Shown piece after piece: positions 20,410 to 30,816 of a stretch of 64,000 nucleotides of DNA. A program made the position numbers and the translations under genes. A model generated the notes under the pieces. It did not search any database and had not been told where the DNA came from. It saw only the letters and a program-made list of their open reading frames with translations. Positions within the stretch are counted from its first letter, which is position 1. Every line of letters begins with the position of its first letter. Source of the stretch: Tricholoma matsutake. Its lineage: Eukaryota; Basidiomycota; Agaricomycetes; Agaricales; Tricholomataceae. The DNA is taken from positions 1,116,001 to 1,180,000 of the forward strand of contig AP026544.2 in assembly GCA_026075535.2 (NCBI GenBank). The letters are read 5' to 3'.

Positions 20410-21435
20410 CTAGTTACGAAGTCGGAGAGCTGCCAGATGCAATTCTACCCTGATCATGGGATTCTCCTGGATATAAATCTTCCAGACTTCAGATGACCAT
20501 CGCCCCATGGCTTGAATGATTGACTCAGGAATTCCTAGTGAAGTGAGAAAGGTGGCGTAACCTGTCCATGGGGAATGTCCACCAAAGCATCGGTCAAGGA
20601 CTGTGAAGAACTTTAGTTCAAACCATGAGTGAGTAGGGTGACATCCATTTTTGCGAATGAATAACACTGCCTTGGCACCATGGAGATGGTCTTGTAGCTG
20701 AATGAAGTCCCGCAGCAGTGATATGGGATGCGCCACATCCTGGCTTGTCAAGATGATGTTGGAACTCTGATAGAATGGGTCCTCCTTGTGATATGGCAGT
20801 CGGTACTGTGCACGTCCATTCTCAAAGGTAAACAATGCTCTTTTGATGACCTTTCTCCAATTGAATAAGCTTTGATCATTTTTCTGAACCAATTCGCCCA
20901 TCCGATGGCACCCATAAAAAATGCAGCTGAGTAGAGTAACGAACAAGAAGTCATCATAACTTCCTGTACATTGAGCCACATTCATGAAAGACTGTAAATG
21001 AGCCAAGCAAAGGGGAAGTTTCCTCATGACAGGATCTGCCCATGCTTTCTTTGAACCTTGAATGGTGGAGCTCACAAGTGGATGCATGTGATTTGCATCA
21101 AAATCAGGATATAAGTCCTTAAGAAAGTGCTGGACACCTGTGAGATATTTTGGTGCAGAAGCGATGAATTGAGATGAATAAGCGACGTAGCGAGCTAGTG
21201 TGGTGGGTGTAGGGTCAAGAGCAAGTGAATGGAAGATGCAGAAATTAATATAATCTCGAGCACCTGTGGCGTAGTTTTTGGATGTTGAGCGTTCAATAGA
21301 GTTTACCTGTAGATTCAGAGCACGGGCATCCAGGTCAGCCAACTCCATGGGGGGGCGAGATACACATGGAGTGGCCTTCTTCCCCCCCAGTGCATTCAAA
21401 AGTACTCTCTCCATCATGCTGGCAGTAGCTCCCAT
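20410..21435 (-). CDS. Tyrosine recombinase of the YR retroelement (open frame, likely inactive)
   Basis: An uninterrupted 341-codon frame from ATG 21435 to TAG 20410-20412. The N-terminal SAM-like core has STSKNYATGARDYINFCIFH. The catalytic part has FYGCHRMGELV (box I arginine) and, near the end, GIPESIIQAMGRWSSEVWKI followed by the nucleophile tyrosine (KIYIQE). The box II motif reads HSPWTGYATF, where the family usually has H-x-x-R; the arginine is tryptophan (CGG to TGG), so the enzyme is probably dead despite the open frame. It overlaps the RNase H frame by 22 nt. Confidence 0.85.
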   Translation of the reverse strand: MGATASMMERVLLNALGGKKATPCVSRPPMELADLDARALNLQVNSIERSTSKNYATGARDYINFCIFHSLALDPTPTTLARYVAYSSQFIASAPKYLTGVQHFLKDLYPDFDANHMHPLVSSTIQGSKKAWADPVMRKLPLCLAHLQSFMNVAQCTGSYDDFLFVTLLSCIFYGCHRMGELVQKNDQSLFNWRKVIKRALFTFENGRAQYRLPYHKEDPFYQSSNIILTSQDVAHPISLLRDFIQLQDHLHGAKAVLFIRKNGCHPTHSWFELKFFTVLDRCFGGHSPWTGYATFLTSLGIPESIIQAMGRWSSEVWKIYIQENPMIRVELHLAALRLRN

Positions 21436-22980
21436 GGAGGAGTAAAGCTCTCAACACAGTCAGCAGGGAATTTGCTCTGATACTCATCTATGAGAAGACA
21501 AGATAACATAATGGCATGTACATTCTTCTTGCCCTCAATAAACCGCACACAAAGATCCATCCCAGCCCAAAGAATGATGTTGCCAATGGCCAACAGAGGA
21601 GCATTGTGCAGTGACTCAGCTGTGTGAAGAGAGTTCAAAACAGCCATGGAGTCCAGACTGTCTGTCCAGATGAGGAGGCAACATGGGGGGCACACTAGAG
21701 AGCCAGCATGATGAACAGCGGAAGCAATGGCTAAAAGCTCCAGGAAGAAGATGTCCATCTTGGCCCCTATGGGAGGAGGCCTGATGGGGTAGAGGAATCC
21801 CTTGTTGGAGTAGACAAACACTAGGGCATTGTGGAGACTAGCATCCATCCACATCACCATTTCAGCATCATGATCAGGCCACAACCCTGCATCAGTGAAA
21901 CGGATTCCAACTGCTCCTGGAATGATCTCCTTTAACCATATCAAGTCGATGATGACAGCTGCATTGATGGGAATTCCATGGTGCAACCAAGATTTTCTGC
22001 TAATCTTGCGATACATTTCTGACAAGGCTGGTCATCCCCAGGGAAGCACATTTAACATCCAGTTCAAGTGTCCAGCTAAGTGTTGCCATGCCCACAGGGG
22101 TGGAGTTCGGCCTGCAGTGGCAAGAAAGATATCAATTTTTGTGATAATGTCAGATATGGTGGAGGGTGACAAAGATATACTGCCTGCGTTGATATCCACC
22201 CAAAAACCGATTATCTTCAATGTCTCACTGTGCTCCTGTTTCTGGTCTTCGAAAGGGCAGGAAATTGATTCCCAGAGGAGCAAAAATTGCACTTGCTGGT
22301 GTGGGCAGAGTTTTCCCCAATACCAGACAAGGTTATCAGCATAATCCCAGCTGAAGAAATCATCCATGTACACATGCAGACCAGTGATCCCGAGCTTGCG
22401 AACACCAAGCCAGCAAAGCAATCCAGATACAGCACACCAGCATCGAGGAGAAGCACAGTTGCCAAAAACGAGGCATTGAACAATGAACAATTTTCCCTCG
22501 ATCCTCACAACTTGGCAAAGTTGGAAAATGGGATGGGCTGGCAGGTTGAGGAAAGCAGAGGCAACATCTGATTTGAAGGTCACTAGACAGCAGCCTGGAT
22601 TGGCTGAATGAGTGTTGTGCAGATTCTGACTGAAAGTTCACATGTCATCATACTTGACCTTAGCTTCTGACATAGGAATGCCATTGTTGATTCCTGAGCG
22701 AGAGTGATCTGTAATGACATGAGGTTTTTTGTTCTGCCAAACCACAAACATCGGGGAGATTTTCATTCCTGGTAGCAGGTCCATACTTTCCAGAGAATCA
22801 GACTAACATCCCGTCATGATCTCACAGTCTCGAAAAGCCCGGATTGCCTCTTTGTCTTCGGGGTTGGATTCATAATCTGGTACAACCTCCTCTAATTCAG
22901 CCTTCCAGTCGCCTTTGTAGAAAGGCCAGAAGCCTTTGCAAAGCCCTTTCATTACAGACTGAATGAATGGTCAGTTTGGG
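21414..22980 (-). pseudogene. Reverse transcriptase and RNase H of the YR retroelement (broken)
   Basis: Upstream RT text (SPMFVVWQNKKPHVITDHSR, then SGINNGIPMSEAKVKYDDM) lies at about 22660-22790 before a frame change. The main RT frame (22583-22032) has FKSDVASAFLNLPAHPI and the catalytic VYMDDFFSWD near 22360, intact. The RNase H frame (22025-21414) retains the acidic residues in WMDASLHNALVF, FFLELLAIASA and LIWTDSLDSM. A TGA at 22971-22973 replaces an expected arginine at the junction with the Gag-like part (HPN, stop, PFIQSV). Confidence 0.85.
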
Positions 22981-24505
22981 TGATCAACTAGTAAGAGCTC
23001 AAATTTTTCGACATCGAAAGGCGTGTCGACTTTGATTGCATCGCCTAGTGAGCAGATAGACTCTTGAATTACATGATCATTCAAGAGGTGTTGAGGTGGA
23101 GATGGCAAGGGGGGAGCATTTTCAGTGTAGAGCGCGGATGGTGATATGTAATCTATTGAGCTATCTGACCAGACAAACCCCCAGCGAAAGCGAGGGGAGT
23201 CTAGCACAACTGGGGCTTTACGTTTTAAAGATGGAGTACTCAACAAAAGCGGCCCTTTTTCTGCAAACCTCATCACATCCTCCTGCAAACCCAATAACTC
23301 ACGATCTGCTGTGGGATTGGAGGACAGTGAAGCACTGCTCATTGTCCTTTGCTTGATGCCCTTCACCACAGATGCAGCAGATCCCATGCTTGCGATGATT
23401 TGGGCATATCTCATTTTTACATGTGCCAAAGCTCCAGTTTTGGCAAGGCACATCCATGCATTTCGAGTTGCCACTAGGAACAGATGCCTGAGCAGGGTTG
23501 GCCCTCTTGTTCACTCGTAGAGCAGCAAATTAAGTTGGGCCCGATCGTTGAGGTGGAAAGGCTTCTTAGAGTATTTGTCATGAACTTGCACATCAAAAGA
23601 TATGGCAACAAGAGGGTTGGCCAGCGCAGCTCAGAATAGATCCATGACAATTGACCGATAGTCCCTGAGCTCATCCTCCCAGTGAGGGAAGAAGAAAGCC
23701 ATGCCAGCGCACCATGCGCTGAATACCCGTATCCAGTCAGCTTTGGTTCAAAGAGGTCGCTTAGAGAAAGCTTGGTCCTTCTTAACCAGTGCATAACTGG
23801 CTCCAAAATCCTTCAGATCATCGTGGTGATTGTACCCCTTGTCCATTGAGGCAAAGAGTTTTTCGAAGTCGACGAAGTGATCAAGAATAATCTTGCACCA
23901 AACAGTTCAAGGTAGGGGGTCACCAACTGGAGCAAACTGAGCCTTGTTAACAAGGATAGCTTGAGAATTCTGTGGACTGTAGACCGAGAGGAGGTCCTGA
24001 GTCTTCTCAAGATGGGGATCAGTCGGCGATGAACAGACAGTTTTGATAGATGTGGGGCCTTCACAAGCATGGACACAGGGATGGCACCTTTGACGTTAGA
24101 CAGTCCGAACAGGTTTGCCAGCTCATTGGAAAGTGATGCTCCAGAGTTCATGACCATCTGAGAGGAAGAACCCTGGAGGTGATTGACTTTAGCGCGAAGC
24201 AAACCCCAAGCGATCAATGTGGCGGTGTCAACCAGATTCACAATGTTCAGATCGGGCTGTCCAGCAGGTGGGCCTGGTCCTGCAGATCCTTGGTCCCTTC
24301 GTTGTTGTGTATACTGCTCAATGTAGTCCTTCACCTCGTCAGGAGTTGCTCCAGCATCTTTGAGGCGCACAAGCAAGGCTGGGCCAGAGATCAACCCGGA
24401 GATGGCGTCATCCACAATCCTTTGACATGCTTCTGCACGTGTGCAAATTGCGTCTTCAGTCTGGGCCGGAGGGCTTGCACCACGCGAGGATGGAGCATTG
24501 GACAT
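22981..24505 (-). pseudogene. Gag-like ORF1 of the YR retroelement (broken)
   Basis: ATG 24505 opens SNAPSSRGASPPAQTEDAIC followed by a helical segment (ACQRIVDDAISGLISGPALL) and an acidic/polar linker. The frame changes near 24100 and 23500. A Cys/His cluster follows at about 23360-23450 (CQNWSFGTCKNEICPNHRKH, then ICCICGEGHQ), a likely nucleic-acid binding module. This layout is one I know beside reverse transcriptase and 'DNA breaking-rejoining' genes in Agaricomycetes. Confidence 0.7.
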
Positions 24506-24592
24506 GGAGAGAGAAAGGAGTGATGCGGAGGAGAGTTTCCTAGAGGATAAGATAGACAAGAGTGATAGGAGAGGGAACAACCGAGGTGTGAT

Positions 24593-25132
24593 GCCAAGAA
24601 AATCAAATGTTTAGCGAAATGATTCAATGAAGCCTGTGCCATGGGACAGTGTCAGGGACTCAGATAGAAGAGGATGAGGGCATCTGCTCACTAATAAGAT
24701 TCAACTGGATATGATAGTGAAGCTATATTGAGAAGCCAGATGAATCCTGTAAAGTGAACTTCTAGATGAGACAGGCCTGAAGAGGATTGTGTGACCCTTA
24801 CAATGTGAGTAAAAGTTATTTAAACAGGCAGAGCCCTTTGAATAGCAATACTGAGAAAGTAAGCGAGTGATGGCAATCTGAGCGCGAAGCACTTACCTGT
24901 GTTGCTTGCGAGTGATGGGAATCAGGGTGAAGCAACACAGGATCCCCTAATTGCATTCTATCTGTCTTATACCTGGCATCTGCTAACCCCTAGCACCAAG
25001 GCACAGACCATGGAAAAAGGGGGAGGATTTGAGCGACACTCGGCACAAATAGCAGAGCTAGTCACGTAATCATGAGGTGGCACAGAGGCCTACAAAAATG
25101 CTCCTTACCCTCGGAACCCACTTTTACAATGA
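24593..25132 (-). repeat. Split direct repeat A1 (540 bp)
   Basis: The 5' terminal repeat of the YR retroelement (minus orientation), matching A2 at 19699-20238. It is followed on the plus strand by TCAACCATGAG (25133-25143), the same 11 bases that precede B2. Confidence 0.9.
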
Positions 25133-25193
25133 TCAACCATGAGTCAACTACGAGTCAACCGCGAGTCAACTGCCTCGCAACTTGCCCATTGTG
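25133..25193 (-). repeat. Right TIR and subterminal repeats of the CACTA element
   Basis: Reverse complement: CACAATGGGCAAG, GAGGCAGTTGACTC, then GTTGACTC units. It aligns to 13062-13135. Its continuation on the other side of the retroelement (19470-19495) carries on the same pattern, so the retroelement entered this terminus. Confidence 0.85.
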
Positions 25194-25196
25194 TTA

Positions 25197-25735
25197 TGAC
25201 CCGATGGATTCCTAAAAATAGAACCGTGATGTATGACCGGGGGTACCCAAAATGGAAAGCTCGGTCATTGAGTATTGTATTGTGGTGAGCGGTGGAGAAC
25301 CTATATTTAGACATTGTAAACTGTGAACTAATTTCGTAAGTCAGAAATGGTGTGCTAGGTACATGGCTGAGAGATGTTATTCTGCATCTTACAGTATTCC
25401 CATGAACTTGAAGGAGAGGCACGGGTGACATGTAGGACGCATAGAAGGACAACAACTTCTCGCATTGCAGCCTATTTGAAGATTAGTTTTATGGAGCCGT
25501 CTTGTAATAATCTGGTAATAACTTCGAATAATATCGAGTGTCTGGTTTTTGTTTGCTCCTTCCATTGATTGCAACATCGATGTCTATACATTTCAACAGT
25601 GATATCATTATAAGTCAAATCTTGTTACCCCAGGCTCACCAAAGTATGTATGGGCCGATTGGAAAGAAAAAAGAAAACATGAATTAGGAAGATTGCCGTG
25701 GTCCCCAATGGCCCCTTCACTAGTTTCACCGCAGC
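25197..25735. other. Unannotated flank of the host island
   Basis: I see no supported gene. CpG becomes more frequent from here, unlike the element-rich DNA to the left. Confidence 0.4.
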
Positions 25736-26837
25736 TCAATCCTCATCAATGACATCTTCCAAGCATCCAGTGTCAGGAACGATTTCAAATCTCCCCGACT
25801 CAGCAGGTTTGAGTACCCAATTAGAATGGTTATCGGCTTGAGAAAAGTCAAACATCCAGACACGGTCGGATTCGCTGAGCGCATTACGGATGGTCTGGCC
25901 CTCCTCATAGAGAACGCCCGACTCAGTGACGTCGTACACCGATAGTGTTCGATTGAGTATAACCGTGACGTCTGAGCCAGACCTATGAACAGACAGATGT
26001 AAACTGAAGAGTTGAAAAATGAACAAGGTTGCCATACTCCACGTTACTGAACAGTAGAATGTTCTTTGGTGGTTTGTTGGCGTCTCCGGAGAAAATGCCT
26101 GCGTTTCATTCGCTATGAGAAGATGTTCGGACAGCGAGTGCATAATACCCATACCAATAGAAATTGGCTCCCTGTCGCCGGTGTCGTTGCGAGCTGTGAC
26201 GAAATTGCCTTTTCCAGAAACAAATTCGGGACACTGAGTCCAATCCGAAATTATTAGAGACGACTCGAAGGACCGCAAGACGTACAGAGAACTCATAATA
26301 CATCCCATCCCTTTTGGTGAGAATTGTTTTTTGCTTAGCCTAGACGGTGGCGCTGACGATTCAATACGCAAAGAATGGTAGCTGAAAGACCCTCTTACGG
26401 CGAGGTATTTATAGGTAGAAGGGGATATCGGGCCCTCTCCCGTTCCCTGAGGTTTTCCGAATCCGAAACTGCGAAGGCCGCGAGTGATGAACCTCGCTAA
26501 AAAAGAAGAGTAAAAGATCCTTACATTGAAGTGTTAAATGTAACATTCATCCCGGAGACGCCTGCCCACGAAGTTCGAGACTGGAGGCTTAACAAACACT
26601 GCTGGCCTTTGCGCACCTTGTTTGCGGAAATCCTTGAGCCTGAACAAAGAAGAGTTGTGGTTAAATTCATGAGTACTTTTTAAGATACGCTGCAGAACAA
26701 ACGTGCCTATAAACGAAAGGAAAAACCGTGGCGTAATCCAGTCCCTCCTGATTGTCGAAGGTTAGTAGGAGGGATACTTTTTCTCCAAGGTCGGTGGATC
26801 GAATGGAGAATGCTTTGTTGGCCAAAATTTCTGCCAT
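25736..26837 (-). CDS. Host gene, unrecognised soluble protein; paralog of 28211-29277
   Basis: ATG 26837 (MAEILANKAFSIRSTDLGEK) to TGA 25736-25738, about 240 codons with about eight short introns. Exon 1 ends TTTATAG and is joined through a GC-AG intron (26706-26640) to a 23-nt microexon; the GT alternative breaks the frame. Later blocks are FGFGKPQGTGEGP, TILTKRDGMYYEFS, PEFVSGKGNFVTARNDTGDR, FSGDANKPPKNILLFSN and SGSDVTVILNRTLSVYDVTE. The same order of motifs and intron phases occurs in the neighbour. There is no signal peptide or membrane segment. I recall similar hypothetical proteins in Agaricomycetes but know no function. The exon structure is my reading and is unverified. Confidence 0.65.
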
Positions 26838-26914
26838 GTTGTGTCAATTGAATGCGATTAAGAAAAGGAAGCCAAGGGGAGTTTAATGTGGTCTATTGAC
26901 TCCAAGAAAAGTTT

Positions 26915-27220
26915 TTATACCTTAATCCCCATTTCGGTCACTTTTTTCTGGCTAGTACCCGTTAGACGAGTCCCTACTTGTAGAATGGGGACGTGAGGTA
27001 CTGCAACCCGTGCTTCCACTACGTATTCGGTTCTTTTCGTCTTGATCGAATGAGTGGACGGCAAGGAAAATGATGTTGAGATGACGACATTGATGAGGTG
27101 GCCCTGAGGTAATGTCCGAGTCAGCCCTGGCGGCGATGGCCGGCAATCCCATTCGTCTGTGTGAGAGTTCTCATTTGAGCGCTGAGCTCCTTTCAATCTC
27201 CGAAAGCAGCCGGGGCCCAA
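26915..27220 (-). CDS. Possible gene or exon, unrecognised
   Basis: The open stretch includes LPQGHLINVVISTSFSLPST and RTEYVVEARVAVPHVPILQV, ending at a stop at 26915. It has CpG-rich, protein-like composition and lies just upstream of the 25736-26837 gene. No clear start or family; it could be a 3' exon. Confidence 0.25.
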   Translation of the reverse strand: MGPGCFRRLKGAQRSNENSHTDEWDCRPSPPGLTRTLPQGHLINVVISTSFSLPSTHSIKTKRTEYVVEARVAVPHVPILQVGTRLTGTSQKKVTEMGIKV

Positions 27221-27596
27221 CTACCAACCAGTGTGGTAAGGAAGCCAACGTGGGATGGTGCAGCGCCTTGTCTCTCTCTCGCGGCCCTCGCATGCGCTAA
27301 ACACGACGTCCTCCGCCCTCGCACCACCGCTACTGGCTTGATGCATCCTGGTAACCTCGTCATCACAAAAGCAATGACGGTGGACAGTATTTGCAGTGTG
27401 CACTTATGACTTTGCTGCTGGAATCATGAAATAGTATGTTGAGCGTTTCAAATTGATATACCGAGAGTGCTGATAGCTCACATTATTTTGCAAAAGGTTG
27501 ATTCTTCCGGTAATGGCGACCCCAAGATAAAAATTAAAAAAACCTCAATCAAACTTAAGTACATTTTCTTCATTCCAGGCGGTAAACTGGGTTGCG

Positions 27597-27905
27597 ATGT
27601 CGCACACCCATCATTGCCCTCCTAGTGTTCCGTTAATCTTCAACAAGGGATGCAACTACATTAGGTCCGGTGTGGTCCTGTGGAATCTCCCCAAACCCAC
27701 GAAGCTTTCGGTGGCCGTCGATGACCAAATCTCGTTTAAGGGTGCGTCTTCGTTTGGTGCTCTCCCGCTGACCACTTGACTTCGCCAGATTCCGTCGCTA
27801 CTCGAAGGTCTCAAAGTCAGACTACTGTACATTCTGGGAAAAGGAGGACAACTTGCAGGGATCATATCCAGTATGGACCTTTACTGCACTACTCGTGTAA
27901 TTAGC
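27597..27905 (+). CDS. Possible small gene, unrecognised
   Basis: ATG 27597 opens SHTHHCPPSVPLIFNKGCNY and continues to SVAVDDQISFKG. After a possible intron near 27738-27788, another frame reads RFRRYSKVSKSDYCTFWEK to a stop near 27900. The splice phase does not join cleanly. The rest of 27221-28210 shows nothing I can assign. Confidence 0.3.
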
Positions 27906-28210
27906 CCCACCCCTCCAGTCTCACTCCTCACATTACACCGTTATTCCTTTGCAAGGTTTTTGCGCGTTGTATACATGCGGTCAGCCGTTGTTCCGCATAA
28001 ACAATAAATAAATTAGTATGAATGAGATCAATCAACGTATCTATGTGTGCAGGCAATCCAAATTCGTGTTTACATCTTCATCATTCGCAGCCCCAAGACT
28101 ATGACTACGATGGGAGTATCTAGAGGATCAAAGACCACTTCCTAATGAAAACCACCCGCTTGCAGGCTACGCATTTGTAGTCAATGGAACAAACGATTGT
28201 ATTATCTCGA

Positions 28211-29277
28211 TCACCAATCTGGTGGATAACGCGCAGTATCCGCAATAATCTCATATCCCCCCGTGCTAGGCCGGCGCTGGAGTCGCCAGTTGGTGTGCGA
28301 GCCGAGCTGGCCAAGGTCCTCCCGCCATAAAACGGGGCTCTGAATCCCCCCTTTAATCATCTCATTCTCCCGGTAATTCGAGGTAACGTAGGCTGAAAGA
28401 ACTGGAGAGAATTCGACCGTGATGTTAGAGTTGCGACTGTAGAAAGCGGATGGCGTTAGTTTGAAAGTCTAAAACACCCAAGTGAATTGCTATACCCTAC
28501 ATCGTAAGTTAGAGCCGTAGATGGCTCAAGCTCGGACTCCTGAGTGTAGAAACCTACATGGAATTCAGAATCAAGAAAAATAAGCACGATCATGCACATA
28601 CCTACGCCAATTACCTCCGTATCATGGGTCTCGTTACTGGCTCTGATCATGCCCGTGGGCGCCCCCCATTCCGGAGGCTGTGGTCGCTCATCAACGAATG
28701 GAATATCGACGTTGCGTCAAGACTAAAAACTCACAGAGAATGAATATATCGTAGTACCGTCAGCCTCGTGTTTCGTGAGGGTTGTTGCATGCCCTGCCTA
28801 GTAGAAGTTAGTTTCGGACATCATAATCAGTGAGGAATAAGAGCCGCGCTATGCTTCTTACGTTGAGAGCAGTATGGGTCGAAGAAGTAACTACCCTGTT
28901 GCCCTCGATTTGGGGGACGGTGAAACCGAGTCTAGGAAACCAGTGGGGTAAACTGTCTTCTTGAAAACCAGAACTAAAATGCCCTTACTGTGACTTGTAT
29001 GTAAATCTCAGCTGATAGGGTCCTGCGGGCGGAGACAGTTCAGCAAGATCTTAACTGACACGTAAGGCGTACATCTACCTGACGCGCCGAAACCGAAGGC
29101 TCTAAGGCAAAGTGATTCATTGAGATTTCTAGCATAAGCCCAACATACGTACTTGCAGGCGATAGGGAAAACGTCTCGAAACATGTTGGAGACCGATGTA
29201 TCAAATGTGAGAACGAGGATCGCATTGTCTCCGAGGTCATTGGACCGGATGTTGATAGTTCTCTCAAAGGCAGCCAT
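28211..29277 (-). CDS. Host gene, unrecognised soluble protein; paralog of 25736-26837
   Basis: ATG 29277 (MAAFERTINIRSNDLGDNAI) to TGA 28211-28213, about 230 codons with seven GT-AG introns by my reading. Exon 1 is 29277-29153, exon 2 a 23-nt microexon (29101-29079), exon 3 29022-28989. Joined blocks include AFGFGASGPYQLRFTYKS, HATTLTKHEADGTTIYSFS, RASNETHDTEVIGVGFYTQE, SNITVEFSPVLSAYVTSNYR and IQSPVLWREDLGQLGSHTNW. All phases agree with no internal stop. The microexon length and intron phases match the neighbour, supporting a tandem duplication. Function unknown; related hypothetical proteins appear to be common in Agaricomycetes, from memory. Confidence 0.7.
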
Positions 29278-29519
29278 GTTGCGTCGGGTGTAGATGGACA
29301 AAGATCTCTAAGAGAAACAAAAGTCTGTGGTCAGATTCCAGTGTCAAAGGAATATTCTTGAACGTACCTCGTGAACTAGTATTCCGCCCTCAACTTTTGC
29401 TCAACTTCGACTAAAAAGGCTGTGACAACTTTTTTCCCAGTTTTTTCCCCACTGAATCAACAAGTGTTAAAACGTCGGGAGGCGTGCGGGTATTGATAGT
29501 TCCACACTCACGGTTCGGC

Positions 29520-30044
29520 TTCGACAAATAAGTAGGCTTCTTGATGACCACCGAAGCGATTGCGGCACGGACTCTGAACCATCCGTCACACGTCGATTTT
29601 TAGGGCCTAAATCGAAGAAAAGTTTCGGCCTGGACGGAGGCGGGGGTAATTCTACTAGTATGGAGATCTCCGATTACTACCATTGATGAGTTGAACGCCT
29701 CATGGGTGCCGTTTGTTTGTCCAAAGGACACTAGCCCTTCGGGGTTTACAGCCAAACTCATATCGACAGGCCCCTTCTGAAAACATACACAGCTGAATCC
29801 CAACTTCTAGCCTTTTATGTAAGGAAATCGTACGATAAAAGTCTGTCGGACGTCGAAAAACAATCGAAAATAGGCCCGACCGAATAGTACACCGCGCATC
29901 AAACGCCCCTGCGTGTATTTTTTCAAGAGGGGATGTTGAACGTTTGGATCTGATCAAGCTGAGTATGTAAACAATTACAATTCGCTTCCATATCGATATC
30001 GTTGGTCCTCCTGTCCAATAAATGCTTTGCCATTTAGAAATCAC
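29520..30044 (-). CDS. Possible host gene, unrecognised
   Basis: ATG near 30026 opens AKHLLDRRTNDIDMEANC. After an AG at about 29782 a clean open stretch reads GPVDMSLAVNPEGLVSFGQT, then SMVVIGDLHTSRITPASVQA, to about 29610. The codon use and CpG content resemble the two paralogs. I do not recognise it, and the exon junctions are uncertain. Confidence 0.35.
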
Positions 30045-30486
30045 CCTGCCATCTGACCCTTCTCACTATCGTGCGGGCTGCCTCACAAATGGGGTCGATA
30101 CTAGTATGTGACGAAGTTAGCTGCCACTCCCTGACTCCACATCATCTCGCGATCTCTCGTTTAGTCCGGTTGATTAGTCTCCTAAAGCAGAGCTTATATA
30201 ATGGAAGACTTTATTTAGAACACTAGATTATTTTCTAAACGATAAGCGAGCGGAGTTGAAAAAATCTGTATCTCCTAAACCATAACAAACCATAACCCAC
30301 TTTAGAACCGAGAAATACTATCACGGCTCGGGTGTTGCAAAATATTTTAGTTTGACTACTTCCTGTCCACATATCTCCCTCGGATATGCCGGATTATATA
30401 GCTTTTGACTACCTTACTATAGTCTATGCTCTAGTTTTCAGTTCCTTTTTATTTGACTTAGTCATCATCCAATACGTGGTCCGAAC
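30045..30486. other. AT-rich intergenic stretch
   Basis: No open frame or repeat that I can support. Confidence 0.4.
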
Positions 30487-30678
30487 CAATTCACCTAGAG
30501 TTGCAAAACACGTGATTACGCTCTAAATGACGACCCAGCGAGGAGTTCACGGCTTTGGGAAAGAAAAAGTAGCAGAGCATCTTCGGAGAGGCTTATTGTA
30601 ATGGATTGTGTCCAAGATTCAAGTGATTGAGGCTTGGAACATCCATTTTCAAGTTTTGCAACACTAGGTGAATTTGCA
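30487..30678. repeat. Short inverted repeat pair, possible MITE
   Basis: AATTCACCTAGAGTTGCAAAAC at the left and its inverted copy with one mismatch at the right bound about 150 bp without coding capacity. I see no clear target duplication. Confidence 0.45.
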
Positions 30679-30705
30679 ACACCCAGGCCATGATAGTAGG
30701 CCACC

Positions 30706-30816
30706 TCAATAGAGCATATTTGCAGCTGGGTTCAAATTTTTGATAATGGAGCCCAAATTTTTCTTGACCACATTTGGCACCCTCGCTTGGACTTGCCCGA
30801 GAAACTGCTCTCCTTC
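30706..30816 (-). pseudogene. Unrecognised gene fragment split by the Copia insertion
   Basis: Reading the minus strand across the Copia target (36440 side into 30816) gives a continuous frame ending GEQFLGQVQARVPNVVKKNL and NPAANMLY, stop at 30706. The upstream part lies at 36440-36500. The frame is restored when the element and one CCTTC are removed. Family not recognised. Confidence 0.4.

Larger units (their letters stand above)
19496..25132 (-). mobile_element. Tyrosine-recombinase retrotransposon with split direct repeats (DIRS-order, Ngaro/PAT-like layout)
   Basis: On the minus strand the order is repeat A1 (25132-24593), Gag-like ORF, RT/RNase H, tyrosine recombinase, repeat B1 (20334-20239), repeat A2 (20238-19699), spacer, repeat B2 (19591-19496). 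A1/A2 and B1/B2 are near-identical direct copies. No LTR of the usual kind is present. A1-ORFs-B1-A2-B2 is the split direct repeat layout known for Ngaro and PAT elements, which integrate through a recombinase and not a DDE integrase. It sits within the right terminus of the CACTA element. Confidence 0.85.
13062..25193 (-). mobile_element. CACTA-type DNA transposon with nested insertions
   Basis: The left end is CACAATGGGCAAG followed by GAGGCAGTTGA. The right end, read inverted, is the same CACAATGGGCAAG followed after four bases by GAGGCAGTTGA. The flanks are TTA at 13059-13061 and TTA at 25194-25196, the 3-bp target duplication expected for CACTA/EnSpm elements. Subterminal GTTGAYTC repeats follow both TIRs. 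The 12.1-kb span holds a plus-strand partner gene, a minus-strand Tnp2-like transposase, a MITE and a 5.6-kb tyrosine-recombinase retroelement; without these insertions it would be about 6.2 kb. Confidence 0.85.

Noticed and set aside
29277..29301. Upstream in-frame extension of the 28211-29277 gene to 29301
   Set aside because: The codon at 29301 is TTG; the first ATG is at 29277 and matches the paralog's start.
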